64,000 bases of DNA from an uncultured Rickettsiales bacterium. Lineage in GTDB: Bacteria > Pseudomonadota > Alphaproteobacteria > Rickettsiales > UBA1997. The notes beneath the pieces were generated by a model. It saw only the letters and a list, made by a program, of their open reading frames with translations. It had not been told where the DNA came from and did not search any database. The stretch's first letter is position 1. The number at the start of each line of letters is the position of its first letter. The translations under genes were made by a program, and so were the position numbers. The stretch lies in the NCBI GenBank assembly GCA_934747265.1, contig CAKVGI010000004.1, positions 1 through 64,000 on the forward strand, given 5' to 3'. Shown in pieces: positions 54,133 to 63,364 of the stretch.

Positions 54133-54741
54133 TTATTTTTTACCTTTTATCATTTTTGGTGTTGCTGGTTCTGCAAATTGGAAATTTAAGAATCCAAGAC
54201 ATGTTAAACAATAAGCAAAAGGTTTTGTAATATTGATATAATTATGAAAAATTTGGAATTCGCTATGTTTTTGAACTCCTCTGATTTCAAGTTCATGGTT
54301 TAATGATTTAGTTAACCACATATTTGCATGACCCTGAGCGATTTCGTCATTTATTTGAGTATCAAAATATTCTACATATTCTGCTGCCCAACCGCCTATT
54401 AACTTACCATTTTTATCTTTACCCCATGCAATACCAACACCAGTAGCTATAGCTTTATGTTCTTCAATTTTTGCGCCATTTCCTGCAATTATAACTTCTA
54501 ATACGGCTCCGTGTTTGAATTGATCAACAACAGTATCAACTGGCACTATATTATTATATAATTCTGGTGGTAAAACAGATGTATAAGGTATAACATTAAA
54601 GTCTTGAATTTTTGCTTGCATTAATGCTGAATCGTAGCAAAAAGTTTCAAATGGTTGTGGTGGAATACCATCATCAGCTTGACCTGCTCCGCCTGTATGA
54701 AACGCCAAAGTTGGATATCTTGTTCCTAAAATAGTGGACAT
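54133..54741 (-). CDS. aaxB: Pyruvoyl-dependent arginine decarboxylase, AaxB-like
   Basis: 202 residues. The family motifs are in order: FHTGGAGQADDGIPPQPFETF, the proenzyme processing region NVIPYTSVLPPEL with Thr54-Ser55 at the cleavage site, HGAVLEVIIAG, IATGVGIAWGKDKNG and WAAEYVEYF. Self-cleavage turns the Ser into the pyruvoyl cofactor. Archaeal and most bacterial enzymes cut at Ser-Ser; Thr-Ser is the arrangement of chlamydial AaxB. The enzyme turns arginine into agmatine and CO2, using up a proton. An AAAGGAGA ribosome site lies 7 nt ahead of the start. The 220-bp upstream gap holds a short GC-rich patch (54776-54792). Confidence 0.9.
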   Translation of the reverse strand: MSTILGTRYPTLAFHTGGAGQADDGIPPQPFETFCYDSALMQAKIQDFNVIPYTSVLPPELYNNIVPVDTVVDQFKHGAVLEVIIAGNGAKIEEHKAIATGVGIAWGKDKNGKLIGGWAAEYVEYFDTQINDEIAQGHANMWLTKSLNHELEIRGVQKHSEFQIFHNYINITKPFAYCLTCLGFLNFQFAEPATPKMIKGKK

Positions 54742-54961
54742 ATCTTTCTCCTTTAAAATTTTTAAATGAATAAAGACCTCACCCGCCCTACTTGTATTAT
54801 ATATATAACTACAACTATTGGTATATAATATATTTTTTAAATATCAAGTTTTATTTCTGCAATAATGAGTTTTTATGTAAAAATGTATTTTCTTGAAATA
54901 AAAAATAATTGAAATAATAATATTTATAGTTATATTAGAATTGAGTTAATTATTATTAATT

Positions 54962-55825
54962 ATGGAAGATTTCGGTTTTAGATTACAAAATATTGGCAAA
55001 AATGAGTTGCAACTAAGAAAAATTATAAAAGTTGCCTTGCTTTTTATTGCTATTATTTTGTTAATTATTGCTTCTGTAAAAATTATCAAAAGTTTTTACA
55101 AGGACGAAATAACGAATATAAATAATATTCCATTAATTAGAGCGCAGTCAAAAGATATTAAAATATTACCAACCAATACTGGTGGACTTGTTGTTGATAA
55201 TCTTGATATTAATGTATATAATGTTTTAGATAATAAAGATAATAAAAATGTAAATCCAATAGTAAAAAAAACGCAACAAAATATTGAAACACCTGAATTA
55301 TCATCCAATAATGATATTATAACTGAACAAGAAATGTTAGCTAATAAAATAAATGAAATACATGAAGAAGAAATTGTAGATGATTTACCAAAGGATGAAA
55401 AACAGGATATTAAGGCAAACGAAGTAGTTGAAGATAATGATAAAAAAGTACCAAATATAAAAATTAATAGTAAGGACAATAATATTAAAACAAATATTAT
55501 GGATTTAGAAAAATTGGGAAACAAATCATTGATTACAAATTTAAAAGAACATAAAGATAAAAAACCTAGTGTTAAAATTCAACTATTGGCTTTAAAGAGT
55601 AGAAATAGTGTTATTGAATATTGGGAAGAATTAAATAAAAAATATAAACAATTATTTAATGATAAAAATTATTATATTGAGAGTGTTGATTTAAATAATG
55701 TTGGTACAATTTATAGATTGCAAGTTGGCGATTTTGAAAGCTATGATTTAGCTAATAATTTCTGTAAAGAATATATAAAGGTAGCTAATAAAAATAGAAT
55801 TGATTGTATAGTAATTAAAGAATAA
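54962..55825 (+). CDS. SPOR-domain inner-membrane protein (FtsN-like)
   Basis: 287 residues. A single membrane helix lies at about 22-43. Next is IPLIRAQSKDIKILPTNTGGLVVDNLDINVYNVL, a stretch conserved ahead of SPOR domains in alphaproteobacteria (lIkA, PGG, VY-L). A disordered linker leads to the C-terminal SPOR domain (about 205-285: SVKIQLLALKSRNSVIEYWEEL, TIYRLQVGDFESYDLANNFC). SPOR domains bind denuded septal peptidoglycan. The FtsB-like gene follows after 4 bp, so both are likely part of the divisome. Confidence 0.85.
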   Translation: MEDFGFRLQNIGKNELQLRKIIKVALLFIAIILLIIASVKIIKSFYKDEITNINNIPLIRAQSKDIKILPTNTGGLVVDNLDINVYNVLDNKDNKNVNPIVKKTQQNIETPELSSNNDIITEQEMLANKINEIHEEEIVDDLPKDEKQDIKANEVVEDNDKKVPNIKINSKDNNIKTNIMDLEKLGNKSLITNLKEHKDKKPSVKIQLLALKSRNSVIEYWEELNKKYKQLFNDKNYYIESVDLNNVGTIYRLQVGDFESYDLANNFCKEYIKVANKNRIDCIVIKE

Positions 55826-55829
55826 TATA

Positions 55830-56168
55830 ATGGTTAAAGAAATAGACGAGGTTGAACAGATAGATTTTCCACTACAAATGCTTTTAAGAATTATCGGTAT
55901 TATTTGTATGGTATCTTACACTTTATATCATTGTTATAATGGTAATTATGGTTTAAAAAATTATATGAACAAGCAAGATATTATAAATAAAAAAAATATA
56001 ATTATTAAAGAATCACAAAAAGAATTAGCTGATATAAAAAATAAAATTAACAAATTACAAGATACAAATTTAGATAGTGATTTACTTGATGAGGAAATAA
56101 GAAAAAATACTGGCTATATAAAACAGAATGAAATTGTTATATATACTGATGTTTTTAATCAAGAATAA
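55830..56168 (+). CDS. ftsB: FtsB-like septum formation initiator
   Basis: 112 residues. A membrane helix at about 17-36 precedes a coiled coil (about 48-80) and the DivIC/FtsB end DSDLLDEEIRKNTGYIKQNEIVIYTD, which follows the family pattern D-l-EE-aR-lGy-k-dEiVi. FtsB joins FtsL and FtsQ in division. The 4-bp spacing from the SPOR gene suggests one transcript. Confidence 0.85.
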   Translation: MVKEIDEVEQIDFPLQMLLRIIGIICMVSYTLYHCYNGNYGLKNYMNKQDIINKKNIIIKESQKELADIKNKINKLQDTNLDSDLLDEEIRKNTGYIKQNEIVIYTDVFNQE

Positions 56169-56187
56169 ATATTAACTAAATTTGGGA

Positions 56188-57105
56188 TTATTCCAATTTA
56201 AATGTTTTTTTAATGTTATAGTTAAATTCCGCACCGAATATTAGTATGATTGCCATAACATAAAAGAAGAATAGAGTAATAATTATTCCAGCAAGACTTC
56301 CGTATATAACTTGAAATTTCGCCATTTTTTGTAAGTAAAATGTTAATACTTTTAAAGATATTAGCCATCCAATCAATGTTAAAAACGAGCCACATAAAAC
56401 ATTTCTGAATTTTTCTCTTTTGGATGGAATTATATAGTACACAAAAGTTATAAAAATGAATAAAAATATATTTAGAAATAGAGGTTTTAATAGTATTATA
56501 AATTCACTAAATACGAAATTAATATTTATAAATTTATTAAGAAAATTTTTTGATAGGAATCTATTTAATAAATCCAATAATCTTGGAAAAACAATAGTTG
56601 TAAAAATTGACGCTGTTATAAAAGTTGTCATAATCAAAAATTGTAAAATGCTAACAAATCTTCTAAAAAAGTAAGATTTACTATTTTTTATTCTTAAAGC
56701 TCTATCTAACACATTTTTTAATGTCTGAACTAATGATGAAGCACTCCATATTAATGTTAATGTTGCTATTGAAACTATACTGCTTTTGGGACTATTTATA
56801 ACATTATCTATAACCGGCAACAATGTTTTTATTATATATTCTGGCAAAGTTATTTCTAAAATCTGGATAAACTTAATACCAATATCGGTTTGTCCAATAT
56901 AACCTAGTAATAACGTAAAAAAAATCATAAACGGGAATATTGCAAAAAGTATAGAATAGGCGAGTGATTCCGCTTCCGTTGTTCCATTATGAAAGTTAAA
57001 AGAGAAAATACTTTTATATATTGAAATCCATAATTTCTTAAAAAAATCTTTTATTTCTTTTTTAATTTTTAAAAATTTTAATTTATTTATTATCTTTTTT
57101 ATCAT
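56188..57105 (-). CDS. YihY/BrkB family membrane protein
   Basis: 305 residues. After a basic start the protein has six hydrophobic segments with the family motifs AESLAYSILFAIFPFMIFFT and LFFFYVMAIILIFGAEFNYNI. Members are membrane proteins of unknown function once thought to be RNase BN. It overlaps the lytic transglycosylase gene by 23 bp on the same strand. Confidence 0.92.
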   Translation of the reverse strand: MIKKIINKLKFLKIKKEIKDFFKKLWISIYKSIFSFNFHNGTTEAESLAYSILFAIFPFMIFFTLLLGYIGQTDIGIKFIQILEITLPEYIIKTLLPVIDNVINSPKSSIVSIATLTLIWSASSLVQTLKNVLDRALRIKNSKSYFFRRFVSILQFLIMTTFITASIFTTIVFPRLLDLLNRFLSKNFLNKFININFVFSEFIILLKPLFLNIFLFIFITFVYYIIPSKREKFRNVLCGSFLTLIGWLISLKVLTFYLQKMAKFQVIYGSLAGIIITLFFFYVMAIILIFGAEFNYNIKKTFKLE

Positions 57106-59269
57106 TTTTCAATTCTATTTGGTTATTTTCTTCTTTTTTATCATCTTTACTATTTTCTTCTATTTCTTCTTTTGATGTATTTTTTTGACTTTCTAAAATC
57201 TGTGCATTAAATTTATCTAAAACATATTCATAAACAATAGAATTTTCAATTATTCTTTGAACATAATTTCTTGTTTCTGAATACCTTATTAATTCCATCC
57301 AATTTACTATATCTTTAATATCTCTCATCTCTCTTGGATCTCCATAATCCTTTATCCATCTATTAACGGCAGCAGGTCCTGCATTATATGAGGCAATAGC
57401 TAATATTTGTGAACCATTAAATTGTTTGATTAAAGAATTAATATAGTAAGAACCAAGCAAAATATTGTAGGCTGGATTAGTTCTTAATTCTCTGGCATTA
57501 TATTTTAAATTCATTCTTCTTGCAACATCTTTTGCAGTTTGTGGCATCAGTTGCATAAAACCAGTTGCTCCAACTGGACTTTTAGCTGAAATATGGAAAC
57601 CACTTTCCTGTTTTATGATTGAATGAACTAAATGCGAATTTGGATTTTCTAAATTTATTATATTTAATAATGGGAATAAATTATCTATAAAATAAATATC
57701 TTTGTATGTTAATTGTTTTGCTATTCTTCCAATTAATTCTTCTTTTTCAGTATTTTTTACTATTTCAAAAATAGCACTTCTTTCACCTTTTGTTTTTGCG
57801 GAATTAATTGCTGACATAAATAAACTATAAGAGTCATTTTTATTATCACCATATTTTGCAATTAAATAAGCTATTTTTACTACATTGTTATCAAGAATTT
57901 TTTCCTCTTCCTCTTTTGTAAAAGATGGTGGTTCTGGTAGAGGGTTTTTAGAAATAAGGGATGGAACACCCAGCAATTCATTTCTCGCATGTAATGATAA
58001 TTGACCATAAAAATATAATGTATATTTTGATGCTATATCATACCATTTTATTGCCTCGTTGATATTACTATCAGCCTCCATAGCACGTCCAGACCAATAT
58101 CCAGCTCTAGATTTGCTTACAGGAATCCAAGTATTTTCATACATATTATAAAAATGATAATATGCATCTTTTGGTTTATTTAAAAATTCTAATGCTATCC
58201 AACCAGCCATCCACTGTGATTCAGCATAATCAGCCGTACCTTTCTTTAAATTATTATTTATAGACAAAAAATAAGCTTTTTTATAATCTTTATCTTGAAT
58301 CATTTCTCTTATGTAAAACTTTTGATACAAAAACCACTTATCTGGCCTATCACTATTTTGTTTCATATTTAATAATATTTTTAAAGCATCTTTATAACTT
58401 TTATTTTTATGCTCATATAAAAATCTGGAAAATAATAATAATTCATTTTCTCGTAGGTTTTTGGGGATTGATCTCAAAATATTGTTGATATATTTAGGTT
58501 TTTTATTAATTTCTATAATACCTGCATATAAAATTCTATTTGGAGTACTTAGATTTTTGATTATCATTTTAGCTTGATCATCTTTCTTTTCCCATAAAAG
58601 CATTTCCGTTTTTTTAATAAAAATACTTTCATTTAGATAATTTGCAAAATTAATCAAAAAGTAATTTAATTGTTCACCATTGAAATCATAATTATAAAAA
58701 GTATTTACAATATCATTAACCAACTTTGAATTATTTTTATCTGGTTCCTCACTGTATTTATCCATCAAAAGTTTTATCGCTGTATTTGTGCTAACTGGCT
58801 TAAATTTTTCAAAATATTCTTTTACAAATTGATATGGTATATTTTGATTTATATACATAGTTTCAGCTTTTAATCTTAAATTTTCAAGATTTGGTAAATA
58901 TCTATGAGTTTCTATAAAATTTAAAAGATTATTAAATTCAGTTTCTGCTTGATTTAATGGCAAATTCGTATATTTTTTCCATAAAACATATTCAACCATA
59001 GCATCTTTTAAATGCTCGCTTTTAATGGAATCTGCCCAAGATAAAGCATCTTCCCATTTATCATCATTTAATAAATTAACAGTTTTATTGAAAGTTTTAA
59101 TATCGGCTTGACTTACCTGTAATTTTATTTTTATATCCTGATTTGTTTTAAAAAATAGATTTTTATTTTCATTTTTATTATTTTTATAAGAAATATTAGC
59201 ATATGACATATTAAATACTATATCATAAAGCAAAATTAAAAATATAATTATAACGTTCTTTTTAAACAT
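57083..59269 (-). CDS. slt: Soluble lytic murein transglycosylase
   Basis: 728 residues. A signal peptide (about 1-25) precedes a long helical repeat region (about 50-480, the doughnut-shaped U domain of Slt70). The SLT catalytic domain at about 540-680 has the catalytic Glu in HSIIKQESGFHISAKSPVGATGFMQLMPQTA and later NILLGSYYINSLI and LAIASYNAGPAAVNRW. It cuts the MurNAc-GlcNAc bond to form 1,6-anhydro-MurNAc in the periplasm. The C-terminus is a Lys/Glu-rich tail. Confidence 0.93.
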   Translation of the reverse strand: MFKKNVIIIFLILLYDIVFNMSYANISYKNNKNENKNLFFKTNQDIKIKLQVSQADIKTFNKTVNLLNDDKWEDALSWADSIKSEHLKDAMVEYVLWKKYTNLPLNQAETEFNNLLNFIETHRYLPNLENLRLKAETMYINQNIPYQFVKEYFEKFKPVSTNTAIKLLMDKYSEEPDKNNSKLVNDIVNTFYNYDFNGEQLNYFLINFANYLNESIFIKKTEMLLWEKKDDQAKMIIKNLSTPNRILYAGIIEINKKPKYINNILRSIPKNLRENELLLFSRFLYEHKNKSYKDALKILLNMKQNSDRPDKWFLYQKFYIREMIQDKDYKKAYFLSINNNLKKGTADYAESQWMAGWIALEFLNKPKDAYYHFYNMYENTWIPVSKSRAGYWSGRAMEADSNINEAIKWYDIASKYTLYFYGQLSLHARNELLGVPSLISKNPLPEPPSFTKEEEEKILDNNVVKIAYLIAKYGDNKNDSYSLFMSAINSAKTKGERSAIFEIVKNTEKEELIGRIAKQLTYKDIYFIDNLFPLLNIINLENPNSHLVHSIIKQESGFHISAKSPVGATGFMQLMPQTAKDVARRMNLKYNARELRTNPAYNILLGSYYINSLIKQFNGSQILAIASYNAGPAAVNRWIKDYGDPREMRDIKDIVNWMELIRYSETRNYVQRIIENSIVYEYVLDKFNAQILESQKNTSKEEIEENSKDDKKEENNQIELKNDKKDNK

Positions 59270-59448
59270 AATAAAAATTATTATACAGATAATTAATTAT
59301 AAAATATTTTTTTTATAAAGCAAGTTAATATAACTTTTATATACTTTGTTTTTTATTAAGTAATAACATATTTATCCCATTAGCTAATTTTTTGCTACTA
59401 TTAGTAATAAGATAAATATGATATTCTGTTTTGATATTAATTAAATAA

Positions 59449-60396
59449 CTATTTTTTTATTTCAATATATCCATCACCAGGCATACCTGGTTTTGCTTCT
59501 CTATTAGAATTATCATCAAAAGTTAATTTAACTCTAAATACCAACTTTTGTCTTTCCTTTTGTGTTTCAACCTCTTTTGGTGTAAATTCAGCATTATCTG
59601 CAATAAAAGTTATTGTTGCTGGAAAAGTTTTGTTTTTATAAGCATCCAACTTAACCGTTGCTTTTTCACCTAATTTCACTTGACCGGCATTTTCTGATGG
59701 CATATATATTGTCATATATAAATCGTCTGGATTGTACATTATAAACATTCTACTGCCATTAGAAATCATTTCACCATTTTCAACAAGTTTATAAAGTACA
59801 ACGCCATTAATTGGTGAATAAATTTTCATATCAGATAAATTAATTTCTTGTGCTTTGATTGTTGCTAATAATGATTTATATGAAGCTTGCAAGGAATTTT
59901 TGTTAGCGATTAAACTATTTAATTTAGCCTTTGTTTTATCCAAAGCATTGTTATTCTTATCTAATTCAAGCTGGGAGGCGAAATTTTGCTTGATTAATGC
60001 CTTTGTTCTATTTAATTCTTTTGTATAAAATGTTATATCGCTATTTGTAGCTTTAATTTCGGCATCAACAGCGGATATTTGTTTTAAAATTTCATTACTT
60101 TTTGCTTTTTGTGCCTCTATATCAGCTTCTAGTGCCCTTGAATCTATAACAGTTAATAATTGATCTTTTTTTATATAATCACCTTCATTCACTTTTAATT
60201 CAACTATTTTGCCACCAAACTTTGCTGAAACAGCAACCTCTCTTGCTTCAACCCTTCCATTTCCTGTAATTATATTATCATTATTTTTTGCGAAAAAATT
60301 CTTATATACAAAAAAACCAATAACGCAAAAAATTGCAACTATAAATAAAATCAATAATATCTTTTTTATATTCATACCACTTTTTTGGTAATACAT
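59449..60396 (-). CDS. HlyD family periplasmic adaptor protein
   Basis: 315 residues. An N-terminal membrane anchor (about 11-30) leads to the biotinyl-lipoyl segment GRVEAREVAVSAKFGGKIVELKVNEGDYIKKDQLL, a coiled-coil hairpin (about 85-170), the second lipoyl half MKIYSPINGVVLYKLVENGEMI and a beta-barrel domain. Adaptors of this kind pair with ABC or MFS exporters (YbhG type). No exporter gene lies beside it; the lone ABC-2 permease at 37.8 kb is a possible partner. An ATG seven codons in is an alternative start. Confidence 0.88.
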   Translation of the reverse strand: MYYQKSGMNIKKILLILFIVAIFCVIGFFVYKNFFAKNNDNIITGNGRVEAREVAVSAKFGGKIVELKVNEGDYIKKDQLLTVIDSRALEADIEAQKAKSNEILKQISAVDAEIKATNSDITFYTKELNRTKALIKQNFASQLELDKNNNALDKTKAKLNSLIANKNSLQASYKSLLATIKAQEINLSDMKIYSPINGVVLYKLVENGEMISNGSRMFIMYNPDDLYMTIYMPSENAGQVKLGEKATVKLDAYKNKTFPATITFIADNAEFTPKEVETQKERQKLVFRVKLTFDDNSNREAKPGMPGDGYIEIKK

Positions 60397-60579
60397 ATCA
60401 ATACCATTTTAATTCATTTAATATAAATATAGAAATACTTTTTTAAAAAACAATACTAATATTTTAAAAATATCAAATATATTTGGTACTGATAATAATT
60501 GATTTATTTCTATTCGCAATTTTTACTTTTTTTACCTTTTTTGCTGAGGTTGTCCTTATATTTTTCCGCCATCTCCTCA

Positions 60580-60765
60580 TTATCCTGATAAGAATATTCT
60601 CTATTTTCCTCATGATAAGGTTCTCTATTTTCTCTCCCTGATAAGGATACTCCCCTATCCCCCCTGATGATGGGATTCTCTCTATCTATCCTGATAATAG
60701 GATTCTCTCTATCCACCCTGATAAGTTCCTCTCTCATTCCCCCCTGATAAGGGGGGTAAGGGGGG
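60580..60765. repeat. Degenerate 26-27 bp tandem repeat
   Basis: Seven imperfect units carry CCTGATAA or a close variant at 60587, 60613, 60640, 60666, 60693, 60720 and 60746, so spacing is 26-27 bp. The complement, TTATCAGG, is the core of the array at 63-258, which lies in the opposite orientation. A minus-strand frame from 60737 reads through as RENPIIR-D repeats because the period is close to nine codons, but it lacks a ribosome site and I do not call it a gene. Confidence 0.8.
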
Positions 60766-61014
60766 TTTTAATTACCTGATTACATAAATTACATTTATTT
60801 ATATTATAATTGTTTAATATGTAATATATATATTTATTATTTTTTGTTATATTCTATTATTCTTTGTTCTTTATTTTAAATTATTAATTTTAAATTTAAT
60901 ATACTTGATTTAATGTTTTTAATTTTAAATCCTAAATCCTTAATTTTATATTTTTTAATCTTTAATTTTTAATTTAAATTTTAAACTTAAATATCTAATT
61001 TTATATTTTATTTT
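60766..61014. other. AT-rich low-complexity stretch
   Basis: No gene. The sequence consists of loosely repeated T/A blocks such as TAATTTTTAATTTAAATTTTAAA. It connects two repeat arrays and resembles the AT-rich tail that follows the two-hairpin element at 41950-42100. Confidence 0.5.
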
Positions 61015-61170
61015 TTAAAACAAATCTCCGACTTTATATTTTAATTTCAATTTTCAATTTTCAATTTTTAATTTTTAATTATTTATTTTGTTTTATTAAA
61101 AAATAAAACAAAATAAATCTTCTCAACCCCCCTGTCAGTCTACGACTGACTCCCCCCTTATCAGGGGGGC
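61015..61170 (-). repeat. Dispersed two-hairpin element, copy 2 (inverted)
   Basis: Read on the minus strand: GGGGGGAGT, hairpin GTCAGTC-GTA-GACTGAC (61134-61150), AGGGGGGTTGAGAA, then a 17-bp hairpin (arms 61081-61097 and 61102-61118, 4-nt loop), then an AT-rich tail with TATAAAGTCGGAGATTT. The order, spacing and flanks equal copy 1 at 41866-42010. The long hairpin differs at one base pair, and both partners have changed (C-G in copy 1, T-A in copy 2). Confidence 0.85.
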
Positions 61171-61445
61171 GGGGAGGGGATATATTGACTTTGTTAGCTC
61201 CCCCCTTAAAATTAGATAAATAGAGAGTATTTCACGCTAGTTCTATTCCTTACGAAGGGGGGTAAAGAAGGGATATATTGACTACGTCAGTTTCTTACGG
61301 TGGGGTAAGAGAGAAGTGTTCTACGACTGACCATCCTCTTACAAAGTGGGGCAAGAGAAGGGTATTTTATGTCATTTCTCTCTTACAAAGGGTGGCGAGA
61401 ATAGAGTGTTTTGCGACTGACTCCTGCCCTTACAAAGGGCAAACC
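61157..61445. repeat. 44-48 bp degenerate tandem repeat, six units plus a partial
   Basis: Units begin with CTTA(C/T) at 61157, 61205, 61249, 61294, 61338 and 61382, with a partial one at 61429. The consensus is CTTACAAAGGGGGG, a GA-rich part, then a GTATTTTG/GTGTT part and a (C)GACTGAC or GTCAG segment. Unit one overlaps the end of the two-hairpin element, so the array may derive from it. A single unit-like sequence flanks copy 1 at 41826-41872 (inverted). Confidence 0.75.
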
Positions 61446-61553
61446 ATAATAATTAAAAATAAACCAAAAATTCGATATGTATATATAATAAATTTATTTA
61501 TTGATTTTTCTTTTATTAATTCTATACTAAAAGAGTAAAATATAGATTATATT

Positions 61554-62000
61554 ATGGATAACAATAAAAAAGTTATTATTTATACGGATGGCGCTTGTTC
61601 CGGCAACCCTGGTAAAGGTGGTTGGGGTGCAGTACTAAAATATGGAGAAATAACAAAACAAATCAGTGGATATTCCGATTTAACAACTAATAACAAAATG
61701 GAATTGCAGGCGGTTATAGAAGCTCTTAAACTCTTAAAAAAGCGATGCGATGTTGAAATATTTACTGATAGTGTATATGTAAAAGATGGTATCACAAAAT
61801 GGATTAACTCTTGGAAAATGAATAATTGGAAGACATCAAAAAAAGAGCCAGTAAAAAATAAAGAACTTTGGATAGAATTAGATAATCTTAGAAATCAACA
61901 TAATATAAATTGGAATTGGGTTAAGGGGCATGCTGATGATGAAATTAATAATATAGTTGATAAATTGGCTAGAAGTGAGATTTTAAAAAAAAACAAATAA
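61554..62000 (+). CDS. rnhA: Ribonuclease HI
   Basis: 148 residues, normal for RNase HI. The start has the first catalytic Asp in VIIYTDGACSGNPGKGGWGAVLKYG, the Glu in NNKMELQAVIEALK, the second Asp in VEIFTDSVYVKDGI and the final His/Asp region VKGHADDEINNIVDKLA. It removes the RNA of RNA-DNA hybrids such as R-loops and Okazaki primers. holC follows after 11 bp. Confidence 0.98.
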   Translation: MDNNKKVIIYTDGACSGNPGKGGWGAVLKYGEITKQISGYSDLTTNNKMELQAVIEALKLLKKRCDVEIFTDSVYVKDGITKWINSWKMNNWKTSKKEPVKNKELWIELDNLRNQHNINWNWVKGHADDEINNIVDKLARSEILKKNK

Positions 62001-62011
62001 TTAGATTTAAT

Positions 62012-62473
62012 ATGAAAGAAATTAATTTTTATTGTATAGAAGAAGATATTAATGGATTTTTGCATAATTTTTTATCAAAATTAGTAGAAAAAAATAAGAA
62101 AGTTTTTATATATTCTGAAAATATAGAAAAAATGGAAAAACTTGATAATATGTTATGGACATTAAAAAAAGTAGATTTTTTACCACATTTATTATACAAT
62201 GATATCGGTTCTGAAAAAACGCCGATAATAATTTCAAATCAAAAAGATAATAAAAATCAATCAAATTTTATATTAATAAGCTCTTTCTTGGACGATGCGG
62301 TTTTTCTGGATTCATTTGAAAAAACTTTTTATATTTTTTCGCCAATAAATCAATCAATTATAGAAAATGTTAAAAATAATTGGAATAAATATAAAAAAAT
62401 CGGTTTCCATGAGAAATTATTGAAAAAAGATAATGATGGTAAATGGAAAGAATATAGTGATTTTATTATATAG
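62012..62473 (+). CDS. holC: DNA polymerase III chi subunit
   Basis: 153 residues. The pattern of HolC is visible: INFYCIEEDINGFLHNFLSKLVEKNKKVFIYSE, then the hallmark LDNMLWTLKKVDFLPH near 45-62, an INNS/PIIIS strand near 75, then FEKTFYIFSP and the end W-K-EYSDFII. Chi links the clamp loader to single-strand binding protein. It follows rnhA closely and ends at a strong terminator. The sequence is divergent, so I rely on the LD-LWtf-FlPH motif. Confidence 0.85.
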   Translation: MKEINFYCIEEDINGFLHNFLSKLVEKNKKVFIYSENIEKMEKLDNMLWTLKKVDFLPHLLYNDIGSEKTPIIISNQKDNKNQSNFILISSFLDDAVFLDSFEKTFYIFSPINQSIIENVKNNWNKYKKIGFHEKLLKKDNDGKWKEYSDFII

Positions 62474-62482
62474 TCTTACAAT

Positions 62483-62515
62483 AAAAGCATATAATCATAA
62501 AAATTATATGCTTTT
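62483..62515. terminator. Bidirectional terminator between holC and efp
   Basis: AAAAGCATATAAT (62483-62495), a 7-nt loop and ATTATATGCTTTT (62503-62515) form a 13-bp stem with A and T runs at the outer ends, so both strands could end here. It lies 10 bp after holC and 17 bp from the efp stop. Confidence 0.8.
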
Positions 62516-62531
62516 AAAAAATAAATAATAT

Positions 62532-63089
62532 TTATTTTGCTCTTTCTACGTATGTAGCGTCTTCTGTTCTTACAACAATTTTATCATCTGATGTAATAAA
62601 TGGTGGAACCATAACTCTAACGCCATTTTCCAAAATTGCTGGTTTATATGAAGCTGTTGCTGTTTGACCTTTAACTGTTGCTTCTGTTGATTGAATTTTC
62701 ATAACAACTTTTTCTGGAAGTCTAATTCTAATTGCTTCTCCATCGCAATATTCTACAACAACATCCATACCATCTTGTAAGAATGGTAAAGCTTCGCCAA
62801 CTAATTCTTTACTTAAAGATAATTGTTCGTATGTGTCCATATCCATTAAAGCTAAATTATCGCCATCCATATATTGATATTGATAAGTTTTATCCTCCAT
62901 ATTTGCTTTTTCAACATCGTCTGTTGTATTAAATCTATTCATTAATTTATTACCAGATTTAATATCTTTCATTTCAACTTGCAAGAAAGCACCGCCTTTA
63001 CCAGGTTTAACATGCTCTCTTTTTGTTACCATACAATATTTTCCATTATATATAATAACATTTCCCACACTAATTGAGTTTACATTCAT
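62532..63089 (-). CDS. efp: Elongation factor P
   Basis: 185 residues from the ATG at 63089, normal for EF-P. The KOW-like N-terminal domain has REHVKPGKGGAFLQVEMKDIKSG, with the Lys of KPGKGGAF at the position that is post-translationally modified in other bacteria. Two OB domains follow, ending in the conserved VPPFITSDDKIVVRTEDATYVERAK. EF-P relieves stalling at polyproline. No epmA/B-type modification gene is in the window. Confidence 0.97.
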   Translation of the reverse strand: MNVNSISVGNVIIYNGKYCMVTKREHVKPGKGGAFLQVEMKDIKSGNKLMNRFNTTDDVEKANMEDKTYQYQYMDGDNLALMDMDTYEQLSLSKELVGEALPFLQDGMDVVVEYCDGEAIRIRLPEKVVMKIQSTEATVKGQTATASYKPAILENGVRVMVPPFITSDDKIVVRTEDATYVERAK

Positions 63090-63364
63090 AAAAATTCCAA
63101 ACATTTTAAACTTAATTAAAGAATAAGTGTAAAAAATAAAAAAATCAATAGAATTAACAAAAAATTGTTATTTTTGGGGTTTTTTATATTAAATTTTAAT
63201 TTGTATTTAGTAGATTTACAATTTAATCCTGATTTGACAATATTAAAATTGTAAAATATAATTATTGATAGATATAAATATTAATTTGATAATAAATAAA
63301 CTTTTCTTGATAATAAAAAAACAATATATTATATTATAATATAGATTTATGTTATAGATTGATA

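Noticed and set aside
60510..60737. Open frame on the minus strand with RENPIIR-D repeats
   Set aside because: It only reads through the 26-27 bp tandem array, which happens to be near nine codons long; there is no ribosome site and no conserved domain.
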